Source: an uncultured Tolumonas sp.
Lineage (GTDB): Bacteria; Pseudomonadota; Gammaproteobacteria; Enterobacterales; Aeromonadaceae
NCBI RefSeq assembly: GCF_963676665.1
Contig: NZ_OY781378.1
Location: forward strand, 1 to 64,000
Direction: 5' to 3'
Length of the DNA: 64,000 nucleotides
Shown in pieces: positions 41,367-53,700 of this stretch (position 1 is its first letter; the number at the start of each line of letters is the position of its first letter). The translations under genes were made by a program, and so were the position numbers. Below the pieces are notes generated by a model, which worked only from the letters and a program-made list of their open reading frames with translations, made no database searches and had not been told where the DNA came from.

Positions 41367-43235
41367 TTACACTTCGACCTGAACGCCCATTTCCACCACC
41401 CGGTCGGCGGGCACATGAATGAAGTCGTTGGTACGCAGTGAATTTTTGCTTAACCAGATGAACAAGGCTGCCCGCAGTCTCGCTAAGATCGAACGATGTG
41501 ATGGCAGTAAAGTCTCTCGTGACAGGAAAAACGAGGTGGTATTCAGGTTAAATGACATCCCTTTCATCGCGCAGCGACGGAACACTTCATACACATCGGG
41601 TGTTTCATGGAAACCATAAGTGGCTGAAATTCGCCAGACATTCGGTGACAAGGATTTGATCTCGATATGCTGGTCCGGGTCGACATACGGCACGTCTTGG
41701 GTACGGAAGGTCATCAACACGATCCGCTCATGCAATACATGATTGTGATTCAGGTTGTGGAGCAAGGCGTGTGGAATCCCTTGTTGGGTGCGTGACAGAT
41801 AAATCGCGGTGCCCGGCACTTTCTGCGGTGTCTCTTTTTCCACCATCGCAACAAAACTTTCCAGTGGCATACTCATGCGGCTGAGTTGGCGTAATAGCAG
41901 GAAACGCTCCCATTTCCAGGTCGCCATTACCATGAACATGATGGCACCTAACATAACAGGTAACCAACCACCGGCCAGAAACTTAACAACGTTGGCTAAA
42001 AACAGCGGCACATCAATAACGAGCAAACTGACCAGTAAGATTTTGACCATCCGTTTTGGCCAGTCCCAATTATAGTGTGCCACAGTGCAGGCCAGAATGG
42101 AGGTAATGACCATGGTTCCCGTTACGGCGATACCATAGGCTGCGGCCAGATTGGTCGATTCTTTGAAGGCGAGGACCACAATCAGCACGGCGATGTAGAG
42201 CATCCAGTTCACGAACGGGATGTAAATCTGGCCAGCTTCCACTTCTGAGGTATGCAGAATATTCATACCCGGCAGATAACCTAAACGCACTGCTTGTCGC
42301 GTCAGCGAGAACACCCCTGAGATCACGGCTTGTGAGGCAATGACTGTCGCCATGGTGGACAGAATAACCATTGGAAACACCAGCCATTCCGGTGCTAACA
42401 GGAAAAATGGGTTTTCTATCGCCTCTGGGTGGCTCAGGATCAGCGCGCCCTGACCAAAATAGTTCAGTACCAGAGCAGGCAATGCCACCGTAAACCACGC
42501 CAGCTGAATTGGGAATTTACCAAAATGGCCCATATCAGCGTAAAGCGCTTCCACACCGGTGATAGCCAGAACTACAGAGCCTAACGAGAAAAAGGCTACG
42601 GTTTTATAGGTAAAGAAAAATTGAATTGCCCAATGAGGGTTCAGTGCTGCGAGCACCTGCGGGTTTTTAAAAATACTGATCGCGCCTAATATACCGAGTG
42701 AGACAAACCAAACCAGCATGATCGGGCCAAACAGTTTGCCCATGTTGCCGGTGCCGTGTTTCTGAATAAAAAACAGTCCGGTTAACACGGCAATTGCGGC
42801 GGGTAAGATATAGGGGCTGAGCGCGGGCGTGGCAACACTAAGACCTTCCAGTGCCGATAGCACCGACATGGCCGGCGTGATCACCACTTCCCCATAAAAG
42901 AAGCCGCCACCGACCAAACCTAACACCAGTAAAACGGTCGTTGTTCCAGCAAAGGTGTTGCGGCCCGCTAAAGACATCAGCGTTAAAATACCGCCTTCAC
43001 CACGGTTATCAGCCCGCAGTACGAAAGCCAGATATTTTACTGATACCACTAAGATCAAGGCCCAGAAGATTAAGGACAAAAACCCAAAAATTACTGGTTG
43101 TATTGGCGGCAAACCGATGTGCGGAGAAAAACACTCTTTAAACGTATACAGCGGGCTGGTGCCGATATCACCATATACCACACCGATGGCCGCCAGCGTG
43201 ATGGCTGGTAATGATTGTTTCTGATGTGCATCCAT
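41367..43235 (-). CDS. kup: Low-affinity potassium uptake protein Kup
   Basis: 622 residues from ATG 43235 (CAGG 7 nt upstream); an ATG 15 nt earlier touches its GAGG and is less suited. K+:H+ symporter of the KUP/HAK/KT family in the inner membrane. Opening block [26 protein letters not shown] is diagnostic, followed by 12 helices ([46 protein letters not shown]) and a cytosolic C-terminal domain of about 170 residues. It follows an unknown membrane-protein gene closely and probably shares its transcript. Confidence 0.95.
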   Translation of the reverse strand: MDAHQKQSLPAITLAAIGVVYGDIGTSPLYTFKECFSPHIGLPPIQPVIFGFLSLIFWALILVVSVKYLAFVLRADNRGEGGILTLMSLAGRNTFAGTTTVLLVLGLVGGGFFYGEVVITPAMSVLSALEGLSVATPALSPYILPAAIAVLTGLFFIQKHGTGNMGKLFGPIMLVWFVSLGILGAISIFKNPQVLAALNPHWAIQFFFTYKTVAFFSLGSVVLAITGVEALYADMGHFGKFPIQLAWFTVALPALVLNYFGQGALILSHPEAIENPFFLLAPEWLVFPMVILSTMATVIASQAVISGVFSLTRQAVRLGYLPGMNILHTSEVEAGQIYIPFVNWMLYIAVLIVVLAFKESTNLAAAYGIAVTGTMVITSILACTVAHYNWDWPKRMVKILLVSLLVIDVPLFLANVVKFLAGGWLPVMLGAIMFMVMATWKWERFLLLRQLSRMSMPLESFVAMVEKETPQKVPGTAIYLSRTQQGIPHALLHNLNHNHVLHERIVLMTFRTQDVPYVDPDQHIEIKSLSPNVWRISATYGFHETPDVYEVFRRCAMKGMSFNLNTTSFFLSRETLLPSHRSILARLRAALFIWLSKNSLRTNDFIHVPADRVVEMGVQVEV

Positions 43236-43252
43236 GTGATTACCTGACATCC

Positions 43253-43924
43253 TCAGCGTTCAATTCGGTCAAAGTGAATGACGGGCTCAGCATCCTGCTG
43301 GCGAGGTGGGGCTGGTTGTGCCTGCTGGTGTTCTAAATTTTCCAGATAATCATGCACCCGAAAACGCTTGTTCTGTAGCGGTGATGGTGGTTCAGGTCGA
43401 GCTGCTGGTGGCTCTTCGGTGTAGCCGGAGAAATCGTCACGATCACGATTCAGGCGTGTTTTATTGCGACTTGGTTTGGTTGTCGCCCGGTCAGGTGTGG
43501 ATGCACGATTTGCTCGTGGAGTTTTTTGGGGCGTGGTCGATGGCGCAAAAAATGAGCGCAACAACCAGCGTAACGACAGGATGCTGACCACAATGATAGC
43601 AACACCGACGGCAGCATAAACACGGCCACTACCAATAGAGGCTGATTCGATCAGTGGTTGCCAGTCGGGTTGTGCGGCAATACTTTGCTCCAGTGCATCA
43701 GGGAACAGCATACGGGCCATAAATAAAATATCGGCCAGTAACGTAGTGAGTACGCCGGTTTTGAATAACCCGGGTACTAACAGCAGTAATACACCGGCAA
43801 GAAACAGCATCACGCCGCCACCAATAAACAGGGTATCGACGAATTCAGCGACTGGTTCGGCTGACGCGAGCGAAGGCAGCAGCAGTAATCCACAACTGAG
43901 TAGGCATTTTCTGATTTTGTTCAT
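43253..43924 (-). CDS. Membrane protein with disordered Pro/Arg-rich tail, unknown
   Basis: 223 residues, not recognised. Signal peptide or first helix at 1-22 (ending LASA), two further hydrophobic segments (about 35-75 and 100-122), then an 85-residue polar tail rich in Arg, Pro, Thr and Gln that is probably cytosolic and disordered. The C-terminal motif [10 protein letters not shown] ends just upstream of kup: its TGA is separated by 2 nt from a possible kup start. Co-transcription with kup suggests, but does not prove, a link to membrane transport. Confidence 0.7.
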   Translation of the reverse strand: MNKIRKCLLSCGLLLLPSLASAEPVAEFVDTLFIGGGVMLFLAGVLLLLVPGLFKTGVLTTLLADILFMARMLFPDALEQSIAAQPDWQPLIESASIGSGRVYAAVGVAIIVVSILSLRWLLRSFFAPSTTPQKTPRANRASTPDRATTKPSRNKTRLNRDRDDFSGYTEEPPAARPEPPSPLQNKRFRVHDYLENLEHQQAQPAPPRQQDAEPVIHFDRIER

Positions 43925-44042
43925 ACAACCAAAACTGACTTAATTAAGGGTCTGTTATTCGGCGCAATACTAGCACAGAAGCAGTTATAAAGTGCATCGC
44001 TGGCGGAAAAACCAGCAATGACGATGGCGCTGTCGTTGCTGT

Positions 44043-44080
44043 AAAAAGAAAAAAGGCTTCATATCAATGATATGAAGCCG
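44043..44080 (-). terminator. Terminator of the RND efflux operon
   Basis: Perfect 10-bp stem GGCTTCATAT/ATATGAAGCC, followed on the minus strand by TTTTTTCTTTTT. It lies about 110 nt after the outer-membrane factor stop; a second small hairpin (CCGGCATTTTGCCG) precedes it. Confidence 0.85.
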
Positions 44081-44187
44081 GTTCGGCAAAATGCCGGAAA
44101 ATACCAAAATAACCTGTTACCAGGTTAGAACCATCCTTTAACCGTTACGATTTAGTTTGGCTCCCTCATTTTGGCGATGACGATCCA

Positions 44188-45555
44188 TTACTTCTGCTGC
44201 CAGCCACCACCAACCGCTTTAAATAAACTGACGCGGTTACTGAGCAAGGCTAAACGAGTGCTGACCAAACCTTGTTCGGCGGTAAAGAGTGAGCGCTGGG
44301 CATCTAACAGTGTCAGATAACTATCGACGCCTTTTTCATAGCGGCTTTGTGCCAGCTGATAGTAGGTTTTGTTAGCATCGACCAGCGCTTGTTGCGCCTG
44401 CAATTGTTCGCGATAACCATCTTGCGCCACTAAACCATCAGAGACCTCTTTAAAGGCGGTCTGAATGGCTTTTTCATAGGTCGCGACTTCGATTTTTTCC
44501 TGCACTTTGGCGACATCCAGTTGCGCTTCGCGGCTGCCAAAATCAAAGATCGGCAGATTGATGCTTGGCTGGAATAACCAAGTGCCAGAGCCGCCATCAA
44601 ACAGTTTGTTCAACGATGAACTCATGCTGCCAGCATTCGCCGTTAAGCTGATGCTGGGGAAAAATGCCGCGCGTGCAGCGCCAATATTGGCATTCGCTGC
44701 TTTCAATGCATGTTCAGCGGCCAGAATATCAGGACGGCGAGTCAGCAGTGATGACGGCATATCGGCTCCCAGCGATGCCAGCAGTGTCAGATCTTGCTCT
44801 GGTAAACCGTTGGATAATCCGGCTGGAATATCGGTGCCCAGCAATAAACGCAACGCATTCTGATCGAGGGCCACTTGACGGCGATATTGTGCCAAACTGG
44901 AACGCACGCTTTCTAAATTACTGCGCGACTGGCTGACATCCAGCGAAGACGAGATCCCGGCTTCGTAACGTTGTTCAATCAGCTGATAGCTTTGTTCATA
45001 ACTTTTTGCTGTTTGTTCTGCCAGACGCAACAGATCGTGATCTGCCAACAGCGTCATGTACGCGGTCGCAACGTTGGCGATCAAGCTGAGCTGGGTGCTA
45101 CGTTGCGTCTCTTCCTGTGCCAGATATTTTTCCAAAGCCTGATCTTTCAGGCTTTGCACCCGACCAAACATATCCAACTCATAGGCACTGATACCGATGG
45201 TGGCTGAATCGGTGTTGTTGATCGAACCACCGATAACGCGCTGGCGTAATTGATAACCCGTAGCGGTAATATCAGGCAATTGTGCTGCCCGTTGAATTCG
45301 ATATTGCGCCTGATAGGCTTCTACATTCAAAACGGCAACACGCAGGTCGCGGTTGTTTTGTAATGCAGTATCAATCAGTTTTTTCAATGCTGGATCAGTA
45401 AACACTTGTTGCCAGTCTGTTGCTTGCACAGCAGCCGGAGAAGTTTTAGTTTCATAATTAACTGGAATAGGAGCCGCTGGACGCTGGTAATCTGGCGCCA
45501 GCGAGCAACCGGTCAATAACAAGGATACTAATAACGCGATAGGGCGTTTAATCAT
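44188..45555 (-). CDS. Outer-membrane efflux factor, OprM/NodT-type lipoprotein
   Basis: 455 residues from ATG 45555, chosen because GGAG is 7 nt upstream and the lipoprotein signal starts there ([26 protein letters not shown]; lipid-modified Cys in LTGC). TolC-fold trimeric channel of tripartite pumps: two repeated OEP domains, with [20 protein letters not shown] and [18 protein letters not shown] in the first and [25 protein letters not shown] in the second. The start overlaps the end of the RND pump gene by 8 nt. Last gene of the three-gene operon, making the pump self-contained. Confidence 0.93.
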   Translation of the reverse strand: MIKRPIALLVSLLLTGCSLAPDYQRPAAPIPVNYETKTSPAAVQATDWQQVFTDPALKKLIDTALQNNRDLRVAVLNVEAYQAQYRIQRAAQLPDITATGYQLRQRVIGGSINNTDSATIGISAYELDMFGRVQSLKDQALEKYLAQEETQRSTQLSLIANVATAYMTLLADHDLLRLAEQTAKSYEQSYQLIEQRYEAGISSSLDVSQSRSNLESVRSSLAQYRRQVALDQNALRLLLGTDIPAGLSNGLPEQDLTLLASLGADMPSSLLTRRPDILAAEHALKAANANIGAARAAFFPSISLTANAGSMSSSLNKLFDGGSGTWLFQPSINLPIFDFGSREAQLDVAKVQEKIEVATYEKAIQTAFKEVSDGLVAQDGYREQLQAQQALVDANKTYYQLAQSRYEKGVDSYLTLLDAQRSLFTAEQGLVSTRLALLSNRVSLFKAVGGGWQQK

Positions 45556-48500
45556 GACGGTTCTCCGCAGAAGACGGTGCACGTAAAGCATGGCGATGCT
45601 TACTGAAATACTTCATTACGAGTACAAAGAAGCACGGTACATAAAAGATAGCAAGAACTGTGGCGGCGATCATCCCGCCGGTTACACCGGTACCGATCGC
45701 GTTACGGCCACTGGCTCCGGCGCCGGTACTGATCACTAACGGTAGCACCCCTAAAATAAAGGCCATCGAGGTCATCAAGATCGGACGTAAACGCATCCGG
45801 GATGCTTCTATGACCGCTTGTTTGATGCCCATCCCTTTATCGAACAGCTCTTTGGCAAATTCCACTATCAGGATGGCGTTTTTCGCCGACAAGCCGATCG
45901 TCGTTAACAAACCCACCTGGAAGAAGATGTCATTAGACAGACCGCGCATGGTGGCTGCTAACAAAGCACCGATGACCCCCAGTGGCACGATCAACATTAC
46001 TGAGAAAGGAATACTCCAGCTCTCGTATAATGCCGCCAGACTCAAGAACACGACCAGCAATGAAATCGCATACAGTGCCGGAGCCTGACTGCCAGAGACT
46101 TGCTCTTGATACGACATCCCCGTCCATTCATAACCGATCCCATTCGGTAATTGGCTGATCAGTTTTGCCATCTCAGCCATGGCTTCACCACTGGTTTTCC
46201 CTGGAGCAGCTTCGCCGACAATTTCTACCGCTGACGAGCCGTTATAACGTTCCAGTCGTGGTGAGCCATAACTCCAGAAACCTTCGGCAAAAGAGGAGAA
46301 CGGCACCATCTGCTGTTGCGCATTACGCACATACCACAGTTGCAGATGTTCTGGTTGCATACGGAATGGGGCATCAGCTTGCACATACACCTTTTTCACC
46401 CGGCCCCGGTCAATAAAATCATTGACGTAGTTTGAACCCCAGGCAGTCGATAATGTGCTGTTAATGTCACTGACGCTTAAGCCCAATGCCATGGCTTTTT
46501 CATAATCGACCCGGATATTGTATTGCGGCGTATCTTCCATGCCATTCGGGCGGACACGCACCAAGGCCGGATCTTTCGCTGCCATCCCCAGTAACTGATT
46601 ACGCGCGGCGATCAATTTGTCATGACCCAGGCCACCGCGATCTTGTAAATAGAGATCGAAGCCGGTGGATTGGCCTAATTCGGGAATACTCGGCATATTA
46701 AACGCGAAGATTGAGGCTTCTTTGATCTGGGAAAACGCTCCCATCGCGCGACCAATGATCGCGTTCGCAGAATTCTCAGCGCTCTTACGCTTGCTCCAGT
46801 CTTTGAATTTAACAAATGCCAGACCGGCATTTTGTCCGCTACCGGCAAAACTGAAACCGGCGATGGTAAACACTGATTCCACCGCCTGTTTTTCATTGTT
46901 GTAGAAATGGTCAGAGACTTTATCCAACACTTTCAACGTGCGCTCTTGGGTTGCACCTGTTGGTAGCTGCACCATGGCCAGCGCGATACCCTGATCCTCT
47001 TCCGGCAGGAACGAGGTTGGCATGCGCATAAATAACCAGCCCAAAGTAACCAGTAGTGCGGTATACACGACGAGCATGCGGCCACTGCGTTGGATCACGC
47101 GCCCAACCACAGTCCGGTAACGGCGGCTGTTACGATCGAACATGCGGTTGAACCAGCCGAAGAAGCCAGTCTGAACGCCGTGATCGCCTTTCTGCACTGG
47201 TTTCAGTAAGGTTGCGCATAACGCAGGCGTCAGGATCAAAGCAACCAGCACCGAAAGTGCCATTGCGGAAACAATGGTCAGCGAAAATTGACGATAAATT
47301 GCACCAGTGGAGCCACTGAAAAAGGCCATCGGTACAAATACGGCCGACAGAACCAATGCAATACCTACTAAGGCGCCGGTGATCTGATCCATCGATTTTC
47401 GCGTGGCTTCCAGCGGTGAGAGGCCTTCTTCGGACATCACCCGTTCGACGTTTTCTACCACCACGATGGCATCGTCGACCAACAGACCAATGGCCAACAC
47501 TAAACCAAACATGGTCAGCGTATTGATGCTGTAACCCGCCGCCGACATAATGCCAAATGTGCCAAGCAAGACCACGGGTACGGCAATGGTTGGGATCAAG
47601 GTGGCGCGGAAGTTTTGCAAAAACAGATACATGATGAAGAACACCAGTATCACGGCTTCCACCAACGTATGTGCAACTTCTGTAATCGAAATTTTAATAA
47701 AAGTCGTTGTGTCATACGGATAAACGACTTTAATACCTGGCGAAAAGTATTTCGACAGATCGGCCATTTTGGCTTTTACCAATGTCGCGGTCTGCAGTGC
47801 GTTAGCGCCAGTGGCCAGATTAATCGCGATACCCGATGCCGGTTTGCCATTATAACGGCTGACCGAATTGTAACTTTCCGCACCCAGCTCGACACGGGCA
47901 ACGTCACGCAAACGCACTTGTGAGCCGTTAGTGTTAACTTTCAGCAGAATATTTTTGAATTCATCCATGCTGGTCAAACGACTTTGGCCAGTAATGGTGG
48001 CATTAAACTGCTGACCGGCTACAGCAGGCGCTGCACCCAGCTGACCAACCGAGATTTGTGTGTTTTGTGAGGTGATCGCTGCTGTCACATCACTGGGGGT
48101 CAGGCTATAGCTATTAAGTTTGTTCGGATCAAGCCAAACCCGCATTGCATACTGAGCACCAAAAATCTGCACACTGCCCACGCCTTCAATACGGCTGAGT
48201 GGCTCTTTGATATTAGTCACTAAATAGTCACTGAGATCGGACTGATCCATCGAACCATTTTCAGAAATCAAACCGGCAACCATCAGGAACGATGAGGACG
48301 ATTTTTCGACCCGAACCCCCTGATTTTGCACCGTCTGTGGCAGTGAACTGAGCGCTTGTTGCACCTTGTTCTGCACCTGAACCTGTGCGGTGTCGGCATT
48401 GGTGCCAGCCATAAAATTCAGGCTGACCGTGACATTCCCGCTGGAGTCACTTTGCGATGACATATACAACAGGTTATCCAAGCCGGTCATATTTTGTTCC

Positions 48501-48694
48501 AGCACCTGAGTAACGCTGTCTTCGACCGTTTTAGCTGACGCGCCTGGGTAGCTGGTGCTGATCCGCACTGAAGGCGGCGCGATGGTTGGGTACTGTGCAA
48601 TAGGCAGGTTTTTAATGGCTAATGCCCCGGCCAGCATAATAACAATAGCGATAACCCACGCGAAAATCGGGCGATCAATAAAAAATCTGGACAT
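45548..48694 (-). CDS. RND multidrug efflux pump, inner-membrane subunit (AcrB/MexB/TtgB-like)
   Basis: 1048 residues, HAE1 family. Proton-driven trimeric pump exporting hydrophobic drugs through the adaptor and outer-membrane channel. The N-terminus [20 protein letters not shown] is characteristic. The TM4 proton-relay pair Asp-Asp is in [23 protein letters not shown] and the TM10 Lys in [14 protein letters not shown]. Two large periplasmic porter/docking loops and internal duplication are evident. Middle gene of the adaptor-pump-channel operon. Closest named relatives by eye are AcrB, MexB and TtgB; substrates cannot be predicted. Confidence 0.95.
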   Translation of the reverse strand: MSRFFIDRPIFAWVIAIVIMLAGALAIKNLPIAQYPTIAPPSVRISTSYPGASAKTVEDSVTQVLEQNMTGLDNLLYMSSQSDSSGNVTVSLNFMAGTNADTAQVQVQNKVQQALSSLPQTVQNQGVRVEKSSSSFLMVAGLISENGSMDQSDLSDYLVTNIKEPLSRIEGVGSVQIFGAQYAMRVWLDPNKLNSYSLTPSDVTAAITSQNTQISVGQLGAAPAVAGQQFNATITGQSRLTSMDEFKNILLKVNTNGSQVRLRDVARVELGAESYNSVSRYNGKPASGIAINLATGANALQTATLVKAKMADLSKYFSPGIKVVYPYDTTTFIKISITEVAHTLVEAVILVFFIMYLFLQNFRATLIPTIAVPVVLLGTFGIMSAAGYSINTLTMFGLVLAIGLLVDDAIVVVENVERVMSEEGLSPLEATRKSMDQITGALVGIALVLSAVFVPMAFFSGSTGAIYRQFSLTIVSAMALSVLVALILTPALCATLLKPVQKGDHGVQTGFFGWFNRMFDRNSRRYRTVVGRVIQRSGRMLVVYTALLVTLGWLFMRMPTSFLPEEDQGIALAMVQLPTGATQERTLKVLDKVSDHFYNNEKQAVESVFTIAGFSFAGSGQNAGLAFVKFKDWSKRKSAENSANAIIGRAMGAFSQIKEASIFAFNMPSIPELGQSTGFDLYLQDRGGLGHDKLIAARNQLLGMAAKDPALVRVRPNGMEDTPQYNIRVDYEKAMALGLSVSDINSTLSTAWGSNYVNDFIDRGRVKKVYVQADAPFRMQPEHLQLWYVRNAQQQMVPFSSFAEGFWSYGSPRLERYNGSSAVEIVGEAAPGKTSGEAMAEMAKLISQLPNGIGYEWTGMSYQEQVSGSQAPALYAISLLVVFLSLAALYESWSIPFSVMLIVPLGVIGALLAATMRGLSNDIFFQVGLLTTIGLSAKNAILIVEFAKELFDKGMGIKQAVIEASRMRLRPILMTSMAFILGVLPLVISTGAGASGRNAIGTGVTGGMIAATVLAIFYVPCFFVLVMKYFSKHRHALRAPSSAENRHD

Positions 48695-48710
48695 AACGAC
48701 TCCGCGAGTA

Positions 48711-49901
48711 TTACTGCTTAGCAGCTGGGATGTTGGTAGTCAGTGTGGCGATATCAACAGGGGTCGCCTTCACTTTCATACCAACCTGAACTTTTTGTGA
48801 GCCATTCACGATCACCTGATCTCCAGCAGATAAACCTTCTTTGATGAGCCAGCTATTGTTGACGCTACGAGCAGTTTCAAAGGCTTTTTGTTCAACCTGA
48901 CCCTGGGCATTGACCACTAAAACTGTCGCCTTGCCGCGCGGATCATGGCTAACCGCTAATTGCGGCACCAGCAAGGCATCTTTAACTGACGCTTCACCTA
49001 ATTCGGCGCGCACAAACATGCCTGGTAATAACTGTTGCTCGTGGTTAGCAAAAATGGCGCGGACCGTTACACTGCCCGTGCCTTCATCGACGGTCACATC
49101 AGAAAACTGCAATTTGCCACTTTCGCCATAACGAGAACCATCTTCCATCAATAACTGAACTTTTGCTTCCTGCGGGCCGGCTTTTTCTAACTGACCGTCA
49201 GCTAAAGCTTTTTTCAATTTCAGTAAGTCGCTGCTGGATTGGCTGACATCGACATACAGCGGATCTAATTGCTGAATAGTAGTGAGAGCCGTAGTTTGTT
49301 GTGCGGTCACTAAAGCCCCTTCGGTAACGGTTGATTTACCGATACGACCGGAAATTGGTGCTTTGAGTTTGGTGTATTCGACATTAATCCGAGCGGTATC
49401 AACCGCCGCTTTCGCTGAGGCAACATCAGCCACAGTCTGTTTCCAGCTGGCTTCGGCATCATCATTTTCCTGCCGGCTAACCCCATTGGTTTTGCTGAGA
49501 TCACGATAACGTTCAGCTTTTAAACGGGCGATAGCTTCAGATGCCTGTGCGCGTTCCCAAGCGGCTTTTGCGCTCGCCAAACTGGCTTCATAGGTTGCGG
49601 GATCAATCTGATACAGCACTTGGCCGGCTTTCACATCACTGCCTTCGCGGAAAAAACGCTTGATGATAATGCCACCAACCTGCGGACGGACTTCCGCGAC
49701 ACGATATGCGCTGGTACGGCCAGGTAATTGCGTGTGCAGGGTCAATGTCTGAGGTTGTAATGTGATCACATTAACTTCCGGTGCCGGCATATTTGCCGAC
49801 GCCTGATTCTGTTCGGCAGATGGCTTACAACCCGCCAGCAGTAGCGTTGCAGTTAATAATGCAACGGGGGTTGCACGGAACAGAGCGGAGTGGTGCGGCA
49901 T
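48711..49901 (-). CDS. RND efflux periplasmic adaptor (AcrA/MexA-like lipoprotein)
   Basis: 396 residues from ATG 49901, supported by TGAGG 5 nt upstream and by the lipoprotein signal starting there ([17 protein letters not shown], Cys in LAGC). Membrane-fusion protein linking pump and channel: lipoyl/barrel-sandwich halves ([32 protein letters not shown] and [18 protein letters not shown]) around an alpha-hairpin of about 70 residues, then beta-barrel and membrane-proximal domains. First gene of the operon, 16 nt before the pump gene and divergent from a TetR regulator. Confidence 0.94.
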   Translation of the reverse strand: MPHHSALFRATPVALLTATLLLAGCKPSAEQNQASANMPAPEVNVITLQPQTLTLHTQLPGRTSAYRVAEVRPQVGGIIIKRFFREGSDVKAGQVLYQIDPATYEASLASAKAAWERAQASEAIARLKAERYRDLSKTNGVSRQENDDAEASWKQTVADVASAKAAVDTARINVEYTKLKAPISGRIGKSTVTEGALVTAQQTTALTTIQQLDPLYVDVSQSSSDLLKLKKALADGQLEKAGPQEAKVQLLMEDGSRYGESGKLQFSDVTVDEGTGSVTVRAIFANHEQQLLPGMFVRAELGEASVKDALLVPQLAVSHDPRGKATVLVVNAQGQVEQKAFETARSVNNSWLIKEGLSAGDQVIVNGSQKVQVGMKVKATPVDIATLTTNIPAAKQ

Positions 49902-50011
49902 GTTAACCTCAGATTCGTCATGGCTGTTTGCATTGGTCTTACTATCTGAACTGGAAATTGTCACAAAACTTTGACTAATTCGACTTCAGAACGTTAAGTT
50001 GTGCAAAAAAT

Positions 50012-50053
50012 TGAACGTTCATTCTATTTAGAGTACCCATTCTAGATTAGAAT
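50012..50053. promoter_or_regulatory. Operator-like palindromes between the efflux operon and its TetR regulator
   Basis: TGAACGTTCA (50012-50021) is a perfect 10-bp palindrome, and ATTCTA-GAT-TAGAAT (50039-50053) has perfect 6-bp arms. They sit in the gap between the adaptor (start 49901) and tetR (50113), where TtgR/AcrR-type repressors bind their pump promoters. Confidence 0.55.
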
Positions 50054-50112
50054 TTTTTCAGTATCAATCAGGATCAAGTTAATATATGTCCCCCAACTAG
50101 CTGGATGGTTCT

Positions 50113-50721
50113 ATGAACGAGATCACAATGACGCCCCCGGAATCAGATCGTGCGGCACAACGGCGCCATCAGGTGCTGGATGCAGCTGCCATTTGTTTTC
50201 GTAATCATGGTTTTCATGGTGCCAGTATGGCGCAGATTTCTAAAACAGCAGGAATGAGTCCGGGTCACATTTACCACTATTTCGACAGTAAAGAAGCGAT
50301 CATTGCTGCGATTGTTGATCGTGATCTGGAAGAGATGATGGAATGGACGGAAATATTTTATTCGTCCGACGACATCCTGCAATCGATGGTTGATGGCGTG
50401 ACCTGTGGTGTGGAGGCGAATACCAATCCAGAATGTGCTGCATTGATGCTGGAAATTATGGCTGAATCGGCACGCAACCCGCAGATCGCTGCTACAGTGC
50501 AAAAATCCAATCAGATCGCGCGCCAGCGTTTGAACGATTTGTTAATCAAAGAAATGGCGCAGCGTTGTGCGGTATCCAGTGTGGATGTTCAGGTTAAAAC
50601 AGATCTCATTGCGGCGATGTTTGATGGCCTGCTGATGAAAAGTGTTCATAACCCCACACTGGATAAAGACGCACTGACGGTGTTGATGCGTCAGGTTATG
50701 CTGTTTGTGTTGACGCTCTGA
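50113..50721 (+). CDS. TetR/AcrR-family transcriptional regulator of the efflux operon
   Basis: 202 residues. N-terminal helix-turn-helix (about 18-62: ILDAA-like VLDAAAICFRNHGFHGASMAQISKTAGMSPGHIYHYFDSKEAII) and a helical ligand-binding C-terminal domain with several Cys and Met residues. Divergent transcription from the RND operon and palindromes in between indicate local repression of the pump, relieved by its substrates. Its 3' end overlaps the end of the convergent GGDEF/EAL gene by 26 nt. The ATG at 50128 is an alternative start. Confidence 0.92.
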   Translation: MNEITMTPPESDRAAQRRHQVLDAAAICFRNHGFHGASMAQISKTAGMSPGHIYHYFDSKEAIIAAIVDRDLEEMMEWTEIFYSSDDILQSMVDGVTCGVEANTNPECAALMLEIMAESARNPQIAATVQKSNQIARQRLNDLLIKEMAQRCAVSSVDVQVKTDLIAAMFDGLLMKSVHNPTLDKDALTVLMRQVMLFVLTL

Positions 50722-53700
50722 CCCGCGGTTTCGATTTTCTACCTGTGCGAACAGGCTTATTTTGTTGTCTTAGCAACTTTACAAACTCATCGGCGGGTAA
50801 CGGCGGGCTACGCAGATAGCCTTGATAATAATCACAACCTTGTTGTTTTAAGAACGCCAGTTGCGCATCTGTCTCAACGCCTTCTGCCAGCACGGTCAAA
50901 CGTAATGAATGACCCATGGCCACAATAGCGGCGGCTATCTCCATGTCATCACGTTCATGTGGAATGTCGTCGACAAAGCGTTTATCAATTTTGAGTACAT
51001 CCAGCGGAAATTGTTTCAGATACGCCAACGAGGAATAACCAGTACCAAAATCATCAATAGCAATACGAATGCCTTGCTGACGTAATCCTTGCAGTATTCT
51101 GACCGCCTCTTCCTGTTGTTCCATTAAGGCACTTTCAGTTAATTCCAACTCCAAACGATGCGCCGGGAAGCCGGTATTTTGCAAAATGGTACCAATGAGT
51201 TGCTGAACATCACCGTGATGTAATTGCAACGGCGATAAATTCACTGCCAGATTAATATCTGGCAGATGTTGATCCAGCCAGAGCCGACCTTGGCGGCAAG
51301 TTTCATAAAGCACCCATTCCCCGATGTTTTGGATCAGGCCAGTGTCTTCAGCAATCGAGATAAACTCAGCGGGTTTTATCAGCCCATATTCAGGATCATC
51401 CCAACGCAACAGCGCTTCGGCACCGATGATTTGGTTGGTTTCAATAGAGATCTGTGGTTGGTAATAAACCTTGAATTCTTGTTCTGCGATGGCGCGATGT
51501 AAGCGTTGTTCTAATTCCAAACGCGCTTTCGCTTTGAGGAATAACTCTTCCGAAAAATAACGATAACCGTCACGGCCATCATGTTTGGCCCGATACATGG
51601 CTGTATCCGCTTGCTGCATTAGCTCTTCTGCACTTTGACCATGTTCAGGGAACAGGCTGATGCCAATACTGGTACCAATAACGACATCCCGATCATTGGA
51701 TAATGAGAAGGGCTGATGTAAGGCATCGATAATTTTTTGCGCTAATACAGATACATCATCCAACGAGGGGTTATTTTGTAATAACACCGTAAATTCATCA
51801 CCGCCCAAACGACAGACGACATCCGTTGCTCGCAGTTGATGACGTAGTCGGGCTGACACTTGATGTAATAACTCATCACCAAAATGGTGACCAAAGCTGT
51901 CGTTCACATTTTTGAAATGATCCAGATCCAGCATTAACAGTGCGACCCGAGTGTTATTTCTAACCGCATCTTGCAAGGCCATGGCTAACTTTCGCCCTAG
52001 CATGGCACGATTAGGCAGACCTGTTAGCGGATCATGCAGTGCCATATGTTCCAGACGAGCTTCGGAATCTTTCAGCTGGCTGATATCGGTATAAATACTG
52101 ACGTAATAAAGGATCTCGCCGTTACTGTCACATACCGGATTAATGCTGGTCATCATGGGTAACAGTTCACCGCTTTGTTTGCGGTTCCATAATTCACCAC
52201 GCCAAAATCCGTGCTCATCAATCGCTTGTCGCATCTGATGATAAAACGGCTCATCGTGTTTTCCAGAACGGAAAATACGCGGGCGTTGACCTAATAATTC
52301 ATATTCCTGATAACCAAACAGGTCGATCAAGGCACTGTTTACCTTGATGATATTGCGTTCAGCATCGGTGATCACGATCCCTTCACGGGTACTTTCGAAC
52401 ACAATGGCCGCTTGGCGTAATTGCAGTTCATTGGTCTTTTGCTGGGTAATATCGGTCATGACACCGGTAAAACGCTGCGGTTTTCCTTTACGATCAAAAC
52501 TGGTAGTAACGTGGTTTTCTACCCATAGGTAATTGCCATTGGCCGTACGGATCCGGCATTCCAACGTGTATTCCCGATGACGAGCTTCAATATGCCTGAT
52601 CACCTCCGCCCATACGCGGTGCAGATCTTCTGGATGCAGCAAATCGCTCATGGTCAGTTGACCATGAATAAAATCGTCAGCCTGATAACCCCAGCGTTGT
52701 ACGTTGCTGGAGACGTACTCCAGTTTCCAGCTGGAATTGGGCTGCCAGCGGAATAACACGGTCGGGCTGGCATCGATTACTTCACCGGCATTTTGTAATG
52801 CAGCCAGTGCACTGGCGCGCTCTTTCGCCTGCAGCAGCATGTCTAAGGCATAGGTAACGTCCATGACCATGTCATTGAGGGTGGCTAACACGGCAGAAGA
52901 GAAAAAATCAGGCTCATCGGCATACAAGTTCAGAGCGCCAATAACACGGCCATTTTCCCGAATAACAAAATAGCCCGCTGATTGGAAACCTGCTTGGATG
53001 GCGGCATCATGAAATGGCCGAACGGACTCATCCGTCAGGAAGTGATTCAGGATCAGATGCGCGTTATTGGCAATCGCACGATCGGTGGGCACTAAAAAAC
53101 GCGGTTCGGCGCCGGTTCGTTGCCGTACTTGCTGTCGATAATTATCAATAAACTGCAGAAAACCATGATCATGGCCATAACTGGCGGCGTTACTGGTTTT
53201 TTCTTCCTCTAGCAAACACACCCAGGCAAAAACAAAACCACCATGTTGTACAGCAATCCGGCAGATATTCTGCAATAGAGCTAAACGATCCTGACTGCGC
53301 ACAATGACCTGATTAGTCTGCGATAACATGTCATAGAGATTATTTTGTCTGATCAGATGTAATTCACTGTTTTTACGTGCAGTAATATCCTCAATGACGT
53401 TAATGACGCAGTCAATTTTACCTTCGGCATTACGTATGCAGCGACTATCAATGATGGCGTATAAAATTGAGCCATCAAGGCGTACAAAGCGTTTTTCCCG
53501 GCGATAACCTTGTGACTGGCCTGATTGCATCAGTTCCCATTCATGCAGATCATTGATCCGATCATCGGGATGGGTGAGAGCTAACAGATTCAGTTCCGCT
53601 AACGCAGCGCGAGGTGAATCAAAGAGGGTGCATAGATAATCGTTGAACTGTAACCAATGGCCATGCGCATTGGTGGTGATTGCCATGCCTTGCATTGGTA

